A DNA stretch of 64,000 nucleotides, taken from positions 129,413-193,412 of the forward strand of contig JAJRWB010000050.1 in NCBI GenBank assembly GCA_024276995.1. The letters are read 5' to 3'. Origin of the DNA: Candidatus Eiseniibacteriota bacterium (GTDB lineage: Bacteria; Orphanbacterota; Orphanbacteria; Orphanbacterales; Orphanbacteraceae). The number at the start of each line of letters is the position of its first letter. Position 1 is the first letter of the stretch. Made by a program: the position numbers and the translations under genes. Shown in pieces: positions 34,301 to 41,318 of the stretch. Below the pieces are notes generated by a model. The model had not been told where the DNA came from. It saw only the letters and a program-made list of their open reading frames with translations, and made no database searches.

Positions 34301-37138
34301 CCCCGACGCGCTCCATGCCGCTTGCACGGAACACCCGTTGAACGCCCCGACCCTGTAACCGTGCAACGTCCCGGGGAGGGCGGAGCTGTCGACGTAGGAG
34401 AGTATATCGGCGGCGACCGTATCGATCGTCAATCCATCTCTTTCGATGGCGAAACCATCTTCGCCCGCAACATTCAGCCAGGTGAGCGCGATCCCGTCGC
34501 AACGGTCATTCGTCGTCGTGAGCCCGCTCACCGGGTCGGGGGGCGGGAAGAGGCGCGATCCGTTCGCCGGGCCCGAGAGAACGGGAGAAGGGGCGCAGCC
34601 GTTGAACGCGGAGAGCCGGTAGGCGTACGTCACCCCGGGCGTCACGCCGGTATCGATATAGGCGACGTTCCCCGCACCGAGAGTGTCGAGAGGGAGCGCA
34701 TCCCTGAAGAGATAGTAGCCCTCCTCGTCCGCCACGTCGCTCCACTTCAACTCGATGCCGTCGCACCGATTCGTCGACGCGGTGATCACCGGCACCTCGG
34801 GGGTGCCGGGAAGGGCGCTCCCCGAATCGGCCGTTGCGGTGGAGATCCCGCAAGTATTCCGGGCATCCACGGCGTAAAGCCATCCACCGCCGCCCGTCGG
34901 GTCGTTGAAGAAAGTATCGGTCACGGCGGCGATCTTCCCGCCGTTTCGATAGACATAAAAGGAATCGGCGCGCGCGGGTGGATTCCACGAAAGCTGAACA
35001 ACGCCGCAAAGACCGTCGGAGGCGACGAACACCGCGGGGGGATCGGGGGCGGCGGGCGGCTTCGTGCCCGTCACGGAAAGCGAATCGGAGCGGCCGCAGG
35101 GGCCGAGCGAGCCGACCCAATAGGTGAACGTGCCGGCCGGCGCCGCGAGATCTCGGTAGAAGGGAACGGTCACAACCCCGAGAAACGTTGCATCCCTGTA
35201 TACGTACCATGTCGTATCCGAGGCGGCGGCCGTCCAGTCGAGGCGAATGAGGGCGCACGAGTCGGCCGACGCCGAAAGGCCCGATGGCGGCGCGGGCGGC
35301 GGAAGGACGACGACGCCCGCCGCGGCCGGCGAAGAGCGGCCGCACGGGTTGAACGCGGTCACCGAGTACGAATACGTCCCCGGTCCCGGCGTATCTTCGT
35401 AAAAGAGCGTTCCCGCGGGGACGGAGTCGACCGGAACGCCGTCGCGGACGATTTCATACCCGGCCACGTTCGCCGAGCCGCTCCAGTCGAGGCGGACGAG
35501 TGTGCACGACGTGTCGCTCGCCGCCAGAGGAGCCGGCGATGCCGGCGCGCCGGGAAGAACCGTCCCGCTCGCCGCGGCCGGCGAAGAGCGGCCGCACGGA
35601 TTGAACGCGGTGATCGAATAGGCATACGTCCCCGGTCCCGGCGCATCTTCGTAGAAGAGCGTTCCCGCGGGGACGGAGTCGACCGGAACGCCGTCGCGAA
35701 CGATTTCGTACCCGGCCGCGTTCGCCGAACCGCTCCAGTCGAGGCGGACGAGTGCGCACGACGTGTCGCTCGCCGCCAGAGGAGCCGGCGATGGGGGTGC
35801 ATCGGGTGGACGGATACCCGGCACCGAAAGGGAGTCGGAACGACCGCATCGGTTCAGCGTTCCCACGTGATACGTCGACGATCCCACCGGCGCCGTGAGA
35901 TCCTGGAAATAGGGGACATCCACCTCGCCGAGGAGGAGCGTTCCCCGGTAGACATACCATGCCGTGTCGTGCACCGCCGGGGTCCAGTCGATCCGGATCA
36001 TACCGCACGAATCGGTCGAGGCGACGAGTCCGGCGGGGGGCGCCGGCGGCGGAAGCACCGTCCCGCTCGTCGTGGCCGGCGTCGAGCGGCCGCACGTGTT
36101 GAACGCCGTCACCGAGTACGAATATGTCCCGGGCGGCAGGAGATCTTCAAGGAAGAGCGTGTCCGACGGAACGGTGTCCACGACGATGCCGCCGCGGGCT
36201 ACTTCGTAACCTGCGGCATTCGCCGAACCACCCCAATCGAGACGGACGATCGTACACGACGTGTCGCTCGCCGCCGGCGATGCGGGCTGCACGGGCGCCG
36301 CCGGGGGGCGCGTTCCAAGAGCGCTCACGCCGCCCCACACCGGAGCGGTTGTGCACGAGTTGATCGGCCCGACGCGATAGGTGTAGCTGCTCCCCGGCGA
36401 AGCGGTGGTATCGACGTAGAGCGTTTGGTCGGCACCGTTCGTGTCGATGATCACGCCGCTCCGTTCGATCACATAGCCGTCCTCCCGGGCGACGTCCGGC
36501 CAGCTCAGTTCGACACCGGCGCACTTGCCGGTCGTGGCCGAAAGTCCACTCACCGCGTCGGGCGGCGCGAGGTTTCGAAATCCGCTCACCGCCGTCGAGG
36601 GGGTCGGGTTCGGCGCGCACACATTGAAAGCCGCGATGCCGTACTGGAGCTGGACGCCGGCCGGCGCACCCCCGTCGAGCCAGGAGGCGGCGTTCGGAAG
36701 GAGCGTATCCACCGGAACACCGTCGCGGTAGATATAATAACCGTCTTCGTCTTGTACGTCGAACCAGGCGAGGAAGACACCGTCACATCGATCGTTCGAA
36801 GCGGTGAGACCGGCCGGCACATCGGGCGTGGAACGGCGGAACCCGGCGGCGTTCGCCGTCGCGCCGGCGACTCCGTTCGTGTCGATTCCCGCGACGGTGT
36901 ACGACGTCGGCCCGGCGACGGCGGCGGAGTCCCTGTAGAGCGTGTCGGCGGTGAACCACGTATCGACGCCGTTGCTCACGGCGAAGGAATCGGCAAGCGG
37001 CATCGGATCCCACGACAGAAGGACACCCCAGCACGAATCGACCGTCGCGGTGAACCCCGTCGGTGCGGACAGCTGGGCGTGAACGGAGAAGGGCAGGAAC
37101 AGGAGGAGCGTTATTCCGAAGGGGGTGATGCGCCGCAT
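28337..37138 (-). CDS. Giant secreted FN3-repeat protein with dockerin pair and PNPFNP sorting domain
   Basis: 2933 residues. A signal peptide (ITLLLFLPFSVHA) is followed by roughly 25-28 fibronectin-III-like modules of about 85-95 residues, to about residue 2540. Nearly every module has one Cys in an ASDxC start and one in an xNxCG end, which suggests one disulfide per module. Next come an SbsA-type Ig domain (VPLDVVIRVTFSTPIDPASL), a two-part dockerin-like repeat (GDLDDDFQRTPSDVTFALSV and ADMNGDGRFTVADLVALATL, about 2645-2705), a beta-rich region, and a C-terminal LLPNRPNPFNPETTVRF...SSGIYFARL domain of the FlgD/T9SS sorting type. It probably acts at the cell surface as an adhesin or scaffold. 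The lipoprotein just upstream has a cohesin-like domain. Confidence 0.95.
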   Translation of the reverse strand: MRRITPFGITLLLFLPFSVHAQLSAPTGFTATVDSCWGVLLSWDPMPLADSFAVSNGVDTWFTADTLYRDSAAVAGPTSYTVAGIDTNGVAGATANAAGFRRSTPDVPAGLTASNDRCDGVFLAWFDVQDEDGYYIYRDGVPVDTLLPNAASWLDGGAPAGVQLQYGIAAFNVCAPNPTPSTAVSGFRNLAPPDAVSGLSATTGKCAGVELSWPDVAREDGYVIERSGVIIDTNGADQTLYVDTTASPGSSYTYRVGPINSCTTAPVWGGVSALGTRPPAAPVQPASPAASDTSCTIVRLDWGGSANAAGYEVARGGIVVDTVPSDTLFLEDLLPPGTYSYSVTAFNTCGRSTPATTSGTVLPPPAPPAGLVASTDSCGMIRIDWTPAVHDTAWYVYRGTLLLGEVDVPYFQDLTAPVGSSTYHVGTLNRCGRSDSLSVPGIRPPDAPPSPAPLAASDTSCALVRLDWSGSANAAGYEIVRDGVPVDSVPAGTLFYEDAPGPGTYAYSITAFNPCGRSSPAAASGTVLPGAPASPAPLAASDTSCTLVRLDWSGSANVAGYEIVRDGVPVDSVPAGTLFYEDTPGPGTYSYSVTAFNPCGRSSPAAAGVVVLPPPAPPSGLSASADSCALIRLDWTAAASDTTWYVYRDATFLGVVTVPFYRDLAAPAGTFTYWVGSLGPCGRSDSLSVTGTKPPAAPDPPAVFVASDGLCGVVQLSWNPPARADSFYVYRNGGKIAAVTDTFFNDPTGGGGWLYAVDARNTCGISTATADSGSALPGTPEVPVITASTNRCDGIELKWSDVADEEGYYLFRDALPLDTLGAGNVAYIDTGVTPGVTYAYRLSAFNGCAPSPVLSGPANGSRLFPPPDPVSGLTTTNDRCDGIALTWLNVAGEDGFAIERDGLTIDTVAADILSYVDSSALPGTLHGYRVGAFNGCSVQAAWSASGSGERPPGTPGAPTGVTASDDSCGLIRVDFIPVATATSHRIFRDSVLLVELTAPVSTFRDTTAGPGPASFLYEVSALNSCGESPRAADTGSIPPPPPAAPTASATSDRCDGVEVTWTDVVGETGFIIYRDGVVVDSVPADTLRWFDTGAVPGVSALYAVAGWNSCAANPVQSSPVSGLQLFPPPTAPAGLAASDRLCASITLNWADATGEDHYAIERDSVVIATLSADAVSYQDLSAQPGSTYSYRVGPYNACSVTPVFGDAVIGRRLPGPPDTPGSVTASDDSCGIVRVEWLDAAEADSFIVTRDNARSYAVPAGLPSYVFRDSLGPDGATATYKVFAWNDCGLSVAGEDPGTRPPDPPGRPAMVSASGDSCDGILLTWTDVEREQGYYIWRDGVVADTLIPGTVTWFDADPVVAPGTAHTYYVGAFNECATAVLSDTVEGFRMIAPPPIDSLSASTDSCGGIILKWNDVAYEDGYSIKRNGVDYVTVGPGTVTYVDSADFVMPGTDYTYQVGPFNHCSGGPDFGVLTAIGRRPWPIPDPPAGVTASDDECPRVVIDWNASDHAQFYTIYRDGVGIGEMRDTTNATPSFIDWNPPTGSYTYGVTAGNSCGISAIVTDRGTRRSGPGKPENPAATNDRCDGVLVTWDEAVGAESYTVRRNGIIVAGNISFSVFQYLDSGVPGGSQNSYTVEAVNPCGIAVSASVIGMRASGAPTPPTNVSATDDLCDRVEITWSYTGSTADLIEFRISVRDSGGGAAFDSVGTVGIGENSFVHYPPAGSYEYLVSSVNQCGLSPETGSTAFGERRGVPETPAFNASSDTAVCAGQTITLRWDPVDQATSYTISEGSNHYSTTAASFSTTRAAAKTYHFTIRADGACGASASSEPFPVKVYSSAKPPSGVAATTDSCGAIYLSWTRGATSSVWIAPDGGDTLFFPSETSWIDPLPEGGSVVYHFGGYNLCDTISSATTVTGYAWPLSIDPPVDMQATDGLCDSVVITWGFTGNLDGIRTFRLLRYDGVVATPIAVVGKDDPFRVVDFPPDAESHRYVVQSENDCALSLAAEDDGSATKKPAVPVWMSTGVSACVSQTFTLQWQPVAGASLYRVFRNGESWITTTRSNTLVSLGDPGVQRFTVRGENGCGAGGLGEELIVVIAEDPVDPIGVALDTSLCDTVQITWTAQQESVTVMRSDRVVPVWVGPGTGSAIDIPEKAATYTVRTFNGCGESEGVVLTLGTPKRRPAPPEAVNASNLFCDSVVVTWSLPQTDAAVDYLVVTRTRDGVTETPADSLDISTRRFVDRSGSGEYEYAVLAVNECGMSVADDDARDGGAFIPSTGKGAFLADSDTAGCIGTPIVLRWEKVQGAIFYRIREAGEVVAVVDGSRDSTTLSSPSAAARIFRIQALGACGEGEESDPWIVNVGAQPMAPVRFDASDDRCGEVRLTWAAPQAPIDGVRLFRGGGEIGWAAWPETTFSDTQAVPGENYLYTASALGRCGESGRTPSAGGFRIPGLAPPVQVGPPEEAGGLPIPVSFSWEEVDNATGYRLQVRLDSSLAPVIDTTLPPAMSAVVSRLEPGVPYQWRVAALSDCGSGDMSAWRRFGTIAGAPALLESDPVNFAVHVPLDVVIRVTFSTPIDPASLGGAILMSGGESIPGTAALESGGSVLLFAPDAPLVYNETYVLLVSGLRDVYGRPLGGVAPVTFTTVPGAKPEGDLDDDFQRTPSDVTFALSVLVGERDPASIDTTFADMNGDGRFTVADLVALATLIVREGTILIPGDGKVETAEITVRVERTAPGAQRLRIGVDLPYAIRSGFVEVVIPEGVESVDGVKIASDGGESWFALTGDRLRILTAGPGAKLSFTAVLHGNDPLRYLKIPSISCADEEGVLHRIVSRTGDTVPVGPAAAALLLPNRPNPFNPETTVRFFTPLGGRVRLVIYDLSGRLVAVLHDGALAAGWHEMPWDGTTVTGDAASSGIYFARLEEDDGVVQTIRMVLLR
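35321..35540 (-). repeat. Recent tandem module duplication, copy 1
   Basis: About 220 bases nearly identical to 35573-35792, offset exactly 252 bases (84 codons). Both encode an FN3 module containing YEIVRDGVPVDSVPAGTLFY and FNPCGRSSPAA. Confidence 0.85.
35573..35792 (-). repeat. Recent tandem module duplication, copy 2
   Basis: Partner of 35321-35540, with only scattered base differences. The low divergence compared with other modules points to a recent unequal crossover or gene-conversion event. Confidence 0.85.
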
Positions 37139-37189
37139 CGATGTTTCCTGTCTTCGCTCTGAAGCCCGACTCGGGGGGTGGGTAGGAAA

Positions 37190-37203
37190 CGCCCTTTCGG
37201 GCG
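37190..37203 (-). other. GNRA-tetraloop hairpin in the leader of the giant FN3 gene
   Basis: CGCCC-GAAA-GGGCG on the minus strand followed by TTTCC. It could be a weak terminator after the cohesin-like gene or a stabilising leader hairpin. Confidence 0.35.
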
Positions 37204-37229
37204 CACGAAATCACGGGATCTATCGAAAC

Positions 37230-37238
37230 ATCTTACCA
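37230..37238 (-). promoter_or_regulatory. Extended -10 promoter of the giant FN3 gene
   Basis: TGGTAAGAT on the minus strand in the 154-base gap after the cohesin-like gene; leader about 85 bases, ending with AGGAAA before the ATG. Confidence 0.4.
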
Positions 37239-37292
37239 GAGGGGAGGTCGCAACGTCAAGCGTGGAGCCGTGTTTCGCCCCTTCCGCACCCC

Positions 37293-38252
37293 CTACTCGG
37301 TGACGATCAAGATCCCGCCCGTGGGATCGGCGATCTCGATATCCGCGTCACCCGACGGCGTGGAGAAAAAGACGCGGTCGAGATCGAGGGCGATCGTGTC
37401 GGGGAGGACGACCAAGTCATCACGGATCCGAACGACCACCGAGAGAAGAAGGTCCCTCCCGGGCACGATCGGCCGGAGCGGCGAGAGGGGACCGTCGCCG
37501 ATGTCGCCGGGTAGATCGACCACCACTACGCGGGCGGTGGAGTCGGTGGAGGCGAAATGGCCGAGGATCCCATCGAGCGCATCGGGCCGCCTGTCGAAGA
37601 GGAGACGGCTTGCCGGATCGACGGAGATGCCGAGCACCGTGTCCACCACCGAGCTGTCGAAGCCGAGGCGGAACTGGATCCCGCCGAGGGAATCGGAATT
37701 GACGAGCACCACGGGGATCTCGACGGAATCGGCGCCTACGGCGGCCACCGTTTTCGGCACAATGAGATCGAACAGGCCGGGCGACAGTTCCCCCTCGCCG
37801 GTCATGACGAGCGTAACGAACGACCGGCCGTTCGGTGCGAGGGTGATCGTCCTTTCTCCCGTGTACCCTTCCGCCTCGCCGACAACGGAAAGGAACGCCA
37901 CGACACGAAGTGTGCGGCGCTCTGAAAGATCGACCTGGATCCGACTCAGGTAGTGGACTCCCGTGGCGTTGTCCATTCTGACGGGCGAGGTATCTTCGCC
38001 GGCGAGGGCGAATGTATCCGGCGCTGTGGTCCATGGATCGCCGGTGATGTCGTATAGGGCGATGCGGATCGAGTCGATCTCCGCCCTCTTCGCCGCGCCG
38101 GCGCCGACAAACACCATCTCGATGTTCAGCTCGCCGCCACGCCCGGCCTGTTCGATACCATCGAGGGGACCGGCGTCGAGACAGCCCGAAAGAAGCGCCG
38201 CCATACCGGCCGCCAGGGAAGCGAGAAATATGATCCGTCGCCTGTCGCTCAT
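37293..38252 (-). CDS. Lipoprotein with cohesin-like domain
   Basis: 319 residues. The signal peptide ends in a lipobox (ALLSGC). The N-terminal half (about 40-160) is a beta-rich region (IEMVFVGAGAAKRAEIDSIR, GVHYLSRIQVDLSERR). The C-terminal half (about 160-319) has the cohesin pattern: VEIPVVLVNSDSLGGIQFRL followed by GFDSSVVD, then DLLLSVVVRIRDD and a closing strand. Cohesins bind dockerins; the gene immediately downstream encodes a protein with a dockerin-like pair, so this lipoprotein may anchor it to the outer membrane (inference). No Shine-Dalgarno is seen, and an extended -10 lies six bases before the ATG. Confidence 0.8.
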   Translation of the reverse strand: MSDRRRIIFLASLAAGMAALLSGCLDAGPLDGIEQAGRGGELNIEMVFVGAGAAKRAEIDSIRIALYDITGDPWTTAPDTFALAGEDTSPVRMDNATGVHYLSRIQVDLSERRTLRVVAFLSVVGEAEGYTGERTITLAPNGRSFVTLVMTGEGELSPGLFDLIVPKTVAAVGADSVEIPVVLVNSDSLGGIQFRLGFDSSVVDTVLGISVDPASRLLFDRRPDALDGILGHFASTDSTARVVVVDLPGDIGDGPLSPLRPIVPGRDLLLSVVVRIRDDLVVLPDTIALDLDRVFFSTPSGDADIEIADPTGGILIVTE

Positions 38253-38258
38253 GGAGCC

Positions 38259-38267
38259 ATCGTACCA
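38259..38267 (-). promoter_or_regulatory. Extended -10 six bases before the cohesin-like lipoprotein gene
   Basis: TGGTACGAT on the minus strand, placed as for a leaderless transcript, the same geometry as at 21945-21957. Confidence 0.35.
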
Positions 38268-38311
38268 CTTCGAGCCCGCAAGCTCACGTCTCTTCGCCGA
38301 TGCCCCGCCCG

Positions 38312-39316
38312 CTACGGCCTGACCACTGCGGAGTAGACCTTCAACCTGCCGAAGATTCCCTTGAACGCGTACCCGTTGCCGTTGTTGAAGGTGCCCACCT
38401 GCCGCCGGTCACCCGTTATGAGCGCTGTTTCCTTTTCGGCCACCTTCGTCCCGTCGAAAAAGAGTTCGAGCGTAGTTCCGTCGTAGGTAATCGCGGCTTC
38501 GTGCCACGTCTCGGGCATATAGATCGCGTCGGTGTGGACGGTCCCGCCGTCGTTGTACATGAGCGTCACGGTGCTGTCGTTTTCGAGGCGCACGCCGGCC
38601 CAGCGCCATGCGTCGCCCGCCACGAAGACGGGACGGTATCCGGTTGTATCGTATTCGTCCACCTTGAACCGGGCGCTGATGGTGAAGGAAGCGAGATCGA
38701 GGCTGTCGAGGGTCGGCGTCCAACCACCGCTCCGATCCGGCTCGCCGCTGTTGAGGTAGACGCCGTTCAAGTAGATGCCACCCGCCTGGAACGGCGCATT
38801 GACGAGATGTATCGGCGGGTTCATACCGGTAACGTCCGCGGAGTCATCCACGAGAGGATAGTACGCGATCAACCGGTTATCGATCGTGTCGGTGGACGCG
38901 GCAAGGATGTTCGATAGGGCGGACCACTGGTCCTTGTCGTCGCGACTCTTCAGGGCGAAGTAATACATCGTCGCGAACTCCAGTCCGCCGACGGTCATCG
39001 TGTCCGCCGTACCGGAATCGGCGGGCACCGGTTCGCCGACCGCCTGGGTCGCGTCGTCCCAGGTGTCGTTCGTGATCATTGCCTTCGCGTATCGCAGATC
39101 GTATGCCTCAACGGCGGCCCTTTTCGAGGGATCGGCCGGCGCCGTCCACGCGAGTGTGAGCGTAGTGTCGTCCGCCGACACGACGGTGAGATCGGCCACC
39201 GCGGCCGGAGGATCGTCGGAGGGCGTGTTCGTCGGGTTGTCGTTTCCGCCGCATCCGTAGAGGGCCGAAATTGCAAGTAGCCATGCTCCCGTAGGATATC
39301 CGATCCACCGCTTCAT
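38312..39316 (-). CDS. Lipoprotein with FN3 and LamG/concanavalin-like domains
   Basis: 334 residues. The lipobox is SALYGC. One FN3 domain (about 38-140; VADLTVVSADDTTLTLAWTA, LEFATMYYFALKSRDD) is followed by a LamG-type jelly roll (about 150-334) with LIAYYPLVDDSADVTGMN, FTISARFKVDEY, PETWHEAAITYDGTTLELFF and the final GIFGRLKVYSAVV. LamG domains bind carbohydrate or protein ligands. ATG 39316 has GGAGGAGAGG upstream. It precedes the cohesin-like lipoprotein by 60 bases and may belong to the same surface set. Confidence 0.85.
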   Translation of the reverse strand: MKRWIGYPTGAWLLAISALYGCGGNDNPTNTPSDDPPAAVADLTVVSADDTTLTLAWTAPADPSKRAAVEAYDLRYAKAMITNDTWDDATQAVGEPVPADSGTADTMTVGGLEFATMYYFALKSRDDKDQWSALSNILAASTDTIDNRLIAYYPLVDDSADVTGMNPPIHLVNAPFQAGGIYLNGVYLNSGEPDRSGGWTPTLDSLDLASFTISARFKVDEYDTTGYRPVFVAGDAWRWAGVRLENDSTVTLMYNDGGTVHTDAIYMPETWHEAAITYDGTTLELFFDGTKVAEKETALITGDRRQVGTFNNGNGYAFKGIFGRLKVYSAVVRP

Positions 39317-39441
39317 GATTCCTCTCCTCCAGCTTCAGACATGATCCATTCGCCTCGGTTGATTCCGGACCGGATTATCATGGCGCACCGCCGGACTGGC
39401 AAGATTTTTCTCGAACAGAAGCCCCCGGGCGGGACAGCCGA

Positions 39442-40158
39442 TCAGAATGCGATGTGCCCGGCGCCGTGGGCGAGAACACCGCCATGCCAGGCGGCGATCG
39501 AAAGGAACGCCGCGGCGGCGGCGAGGAGGACCGATGACGCGGCTTCGGCCGCACCCGACGGGCGGCGAACCGCGATTTCACGCATCGCCGCGGCAAGCAC
39601 GAGGAGGGCGCCCCCCGAAAGACCGAAGAGACGATGGAGCGTCAGCGTGTGCGCGGCGCCGCCGAAGTCGACGCCGTGCGCCGAGGCGAGCCCGAGAACG
39701 ACGCCGACTACCGCCGAGAACGATCCGGCGTCGAGGAGGAACCGGGTGATCATACGCCAGCGGGGCATTCCGGCGAGAAGAACGAGCGTTTCCGATAGAA
39801 GAGCGCCCCACGCGAAGGCGATCGGAAAGTGAACCGCCACCGGGTGGAACTGGCCGAAAAACCAAGCCGCGCGGAAACCGCCGGGCGAGCCCGCCGGGTC
39901 GGCTATGAAACCCCCGGCCGCCTGCTGCACGTCGAGAATGTGGGCATAGTACTCGGGATCGCGGCGGAAGCGTTCGACACACCTCTCACAACAAAGAAAA
40001 ATCCGCCGCCCGTTCCAGTCGGCGTGGTACTCCTGCCGCGCAAGAGTGCCCGGCATGACCGGGCAGTAACGGTTCACCGGCTCGTCCGCACGGGTGAGAG
40101 AGACGGGGACGAGGAATAGGGCGGGCAGCATACCGGCTGCGAGCACGGTCCCTCTCAC
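39442..40158 (-). CDS. Secreted YHS/metal-motif domain fused to DUF2231 membrane domain
   Basis: 238 residues. After a signal peptide, a YHS-like metal-binding domain (about 28-75: YCPVMPG, FLCCERCVERFRRDPEYY) leads into a four-helix DUF2231 membrane domain (FHPVAVHFPIAFAWGALLSE, then helices to about 230) with several conserved His. DUF2231 proteins occur with copper and haem-related genes; their function is not settled. Its ATG overlaps the histidine kinase stop (ATGA). It appears to be the last gene of the efflux/kinase operon. Confidence 0.85.
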   Translation of the reverse strand: MRGTVLAAGMLPALFLVPVSLTRADEPVNRYCPVMPGTLARQEYHADWNGRRIFLCCERCVERFRRDPEYYAHILDVQQAAGGFIADPAGSPGGFRAAWFFGQFHPVAVHFPIAFAWGALLSETLVLLAGMPRWRMITRFLLDAGSFSAVVGVVLGLASAHGVDFGGAAHTLTLHRLFGLSGGALLVLAAAMREIAVRRPSGAAEAASSVLLAAAAAFLSIAAWHGGVLAHGAGHIAF

Positions 40159-41228
40159 GACGCGGGGAATCTCATGGTCACCCTGGCGCCTCCGCCGGGG
40201 AGATTCGACGCCTCGAGGCTGCCGCCGTGGGATTCGACGATTCGGTGCGAGATGGCGAGACCGAGCCCCGTCCCCCCTTCCCGGGTAGTGAAGAAGGGGG
40301 TGAAGAGATTCTCAAGCGCCTCCGGGGCGAAGCCGGGACCATCATCGTCGACGTGGATCGCCACGCCTCCGGGGTCGGTAGTCTCTTCCATGCTCACCGT
40401 GACCTTTCCGCCCGGTCCCGCCGACTCGCGGGCGTTCAGGATCACATTGAGCAGAACTTGGCGGATCTGTCCTTCGTCCCCCTCGATCGGCTTAAGCGGC
40501 ATCGGATCGTCGAACGAGATCGACCCTCCCCGAAAATGATTCCCCTGCGGCAGGAAGGCGAGTACGTTGCCGAGCAGTGCGGGCATATCGATCTTTTTCC
40601 GCTCGATCGGCGCGGGACGGGCGAACGAAAGAAACCGGGTGAGCACGCCGTTCAACCGTTCCGCCTCGCTCACGAGCGTGTCGAGCAGCCGCCTTTTCGG
40701 GTGGCCTTCCGCGAAATCATCGCCCAACAGCTCCGCGGCGCCCTTGATCGACGCGAGGGGATTGCGGATCTCGTGGGCGAGACCGGCCGAAAGCCGTCCC
40801 ACGGCGGCGAGCTTCGCCGCGCGAACCAACTCCGCCTCGACCCGTTCTTTCTCTTCGATCGCCAGGATGAGGCGATCGCGGATCCGCTCGCCGCGGCTGA
40901 CGAGTAGCCCGGTAATAAGCGCCACCGTGAGGTAGAGAATGATCTCGAGACCCTTCTCGGTGGGAGACCCCGGATCCTGCATCACCGGCCCGAGACCGAG
41001 AGCGTGGGGCATATAGAGGAGGCAGACGACGATCGCGGCGATCATCCCGGCGCGAACGCCGCCGGTAAAGCAGGCTAGGATGATCGGCAGGTAATAAAGC
41101 CGCCTGTAGATGCCGTGGTAGTAGTGGAGTTCGTGACCGGTGAAGTAGTGAAGCGACGTGACGGCGAGAATGACGGCGTAGATCGCTCCGTACCACGCCC
41201 ATTTATGCTTTCGGCTCGCCTCGCTCAC
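40155..41228 (-). CDS. Membrane sensor histidine kinase
   Basis: 357 residues from GTG 41228, five bases after GGGGAGAG; an in-frame GTG at 41297 lacks such a site. Four membrane helices (about 10-115; YYLPIILACFTGGVRAGMIA) precede a HisKA domain with the phospho-acceptor His in GLAHEIRNPLASIKG and an HATPase domain: N box NVILNARESAG, G1 VDDDGPGFAPE, and G2 GGTGLGLAISHRIVESHGG. There is no large periplasmic domain, so it would sense within the membrane. It probably phosphorylates the NtrC-type regulator at 48664-50046 and/or the receiver at 56663-57067 (inference). Confidence 0.92.
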   Translation of the reverse strand: MSEASRKHKWAWYGAIYAVILAVTSLHYFTGHELHYYHGIYRRLYYLPIILACFTGGVRAGMIAAIVVCLLYMPHALGLGPVMQDPGSPTEKGLEIILYLTVALITGLLVSRGERIRDRLILAIEEKERVEAELVRAAKLAAVGRLSAGLAHEIRNPLASIKGAAELLGDDFAEGHPKRRLLDTLVSEAERLNGVLTRFLSFARPAPIERKKIDMPALLGNVLAFLPQGNHFRGGSISFDDPMPLKPIEGDEGQIRQVLLNVILNARESAGPGGKVTVSMEETTDPGGVAIHVDDDGPGFAPEALENLFTPFFTTREGGTGLGLAISHRIVESHGGSLEASNLPGGGARVTMRFPAS

Positions 41229-41318
41229 GCGCACTCTCCCCGGGAAGAACCCGCCCCGACGGACCCGCCCGGTCGCCGGGCGCCGCCATGATAACACGGC
41301 ACGTGGCCGGGAAGCGCC

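Noticed and set aside
28337-37138. CRISPR array or DNA repeat region
   Set aside because: The periodicity is at protein level (about 85-95 residues), one continuous frame covers it, and only one pair of modules is close to identical in DNA.
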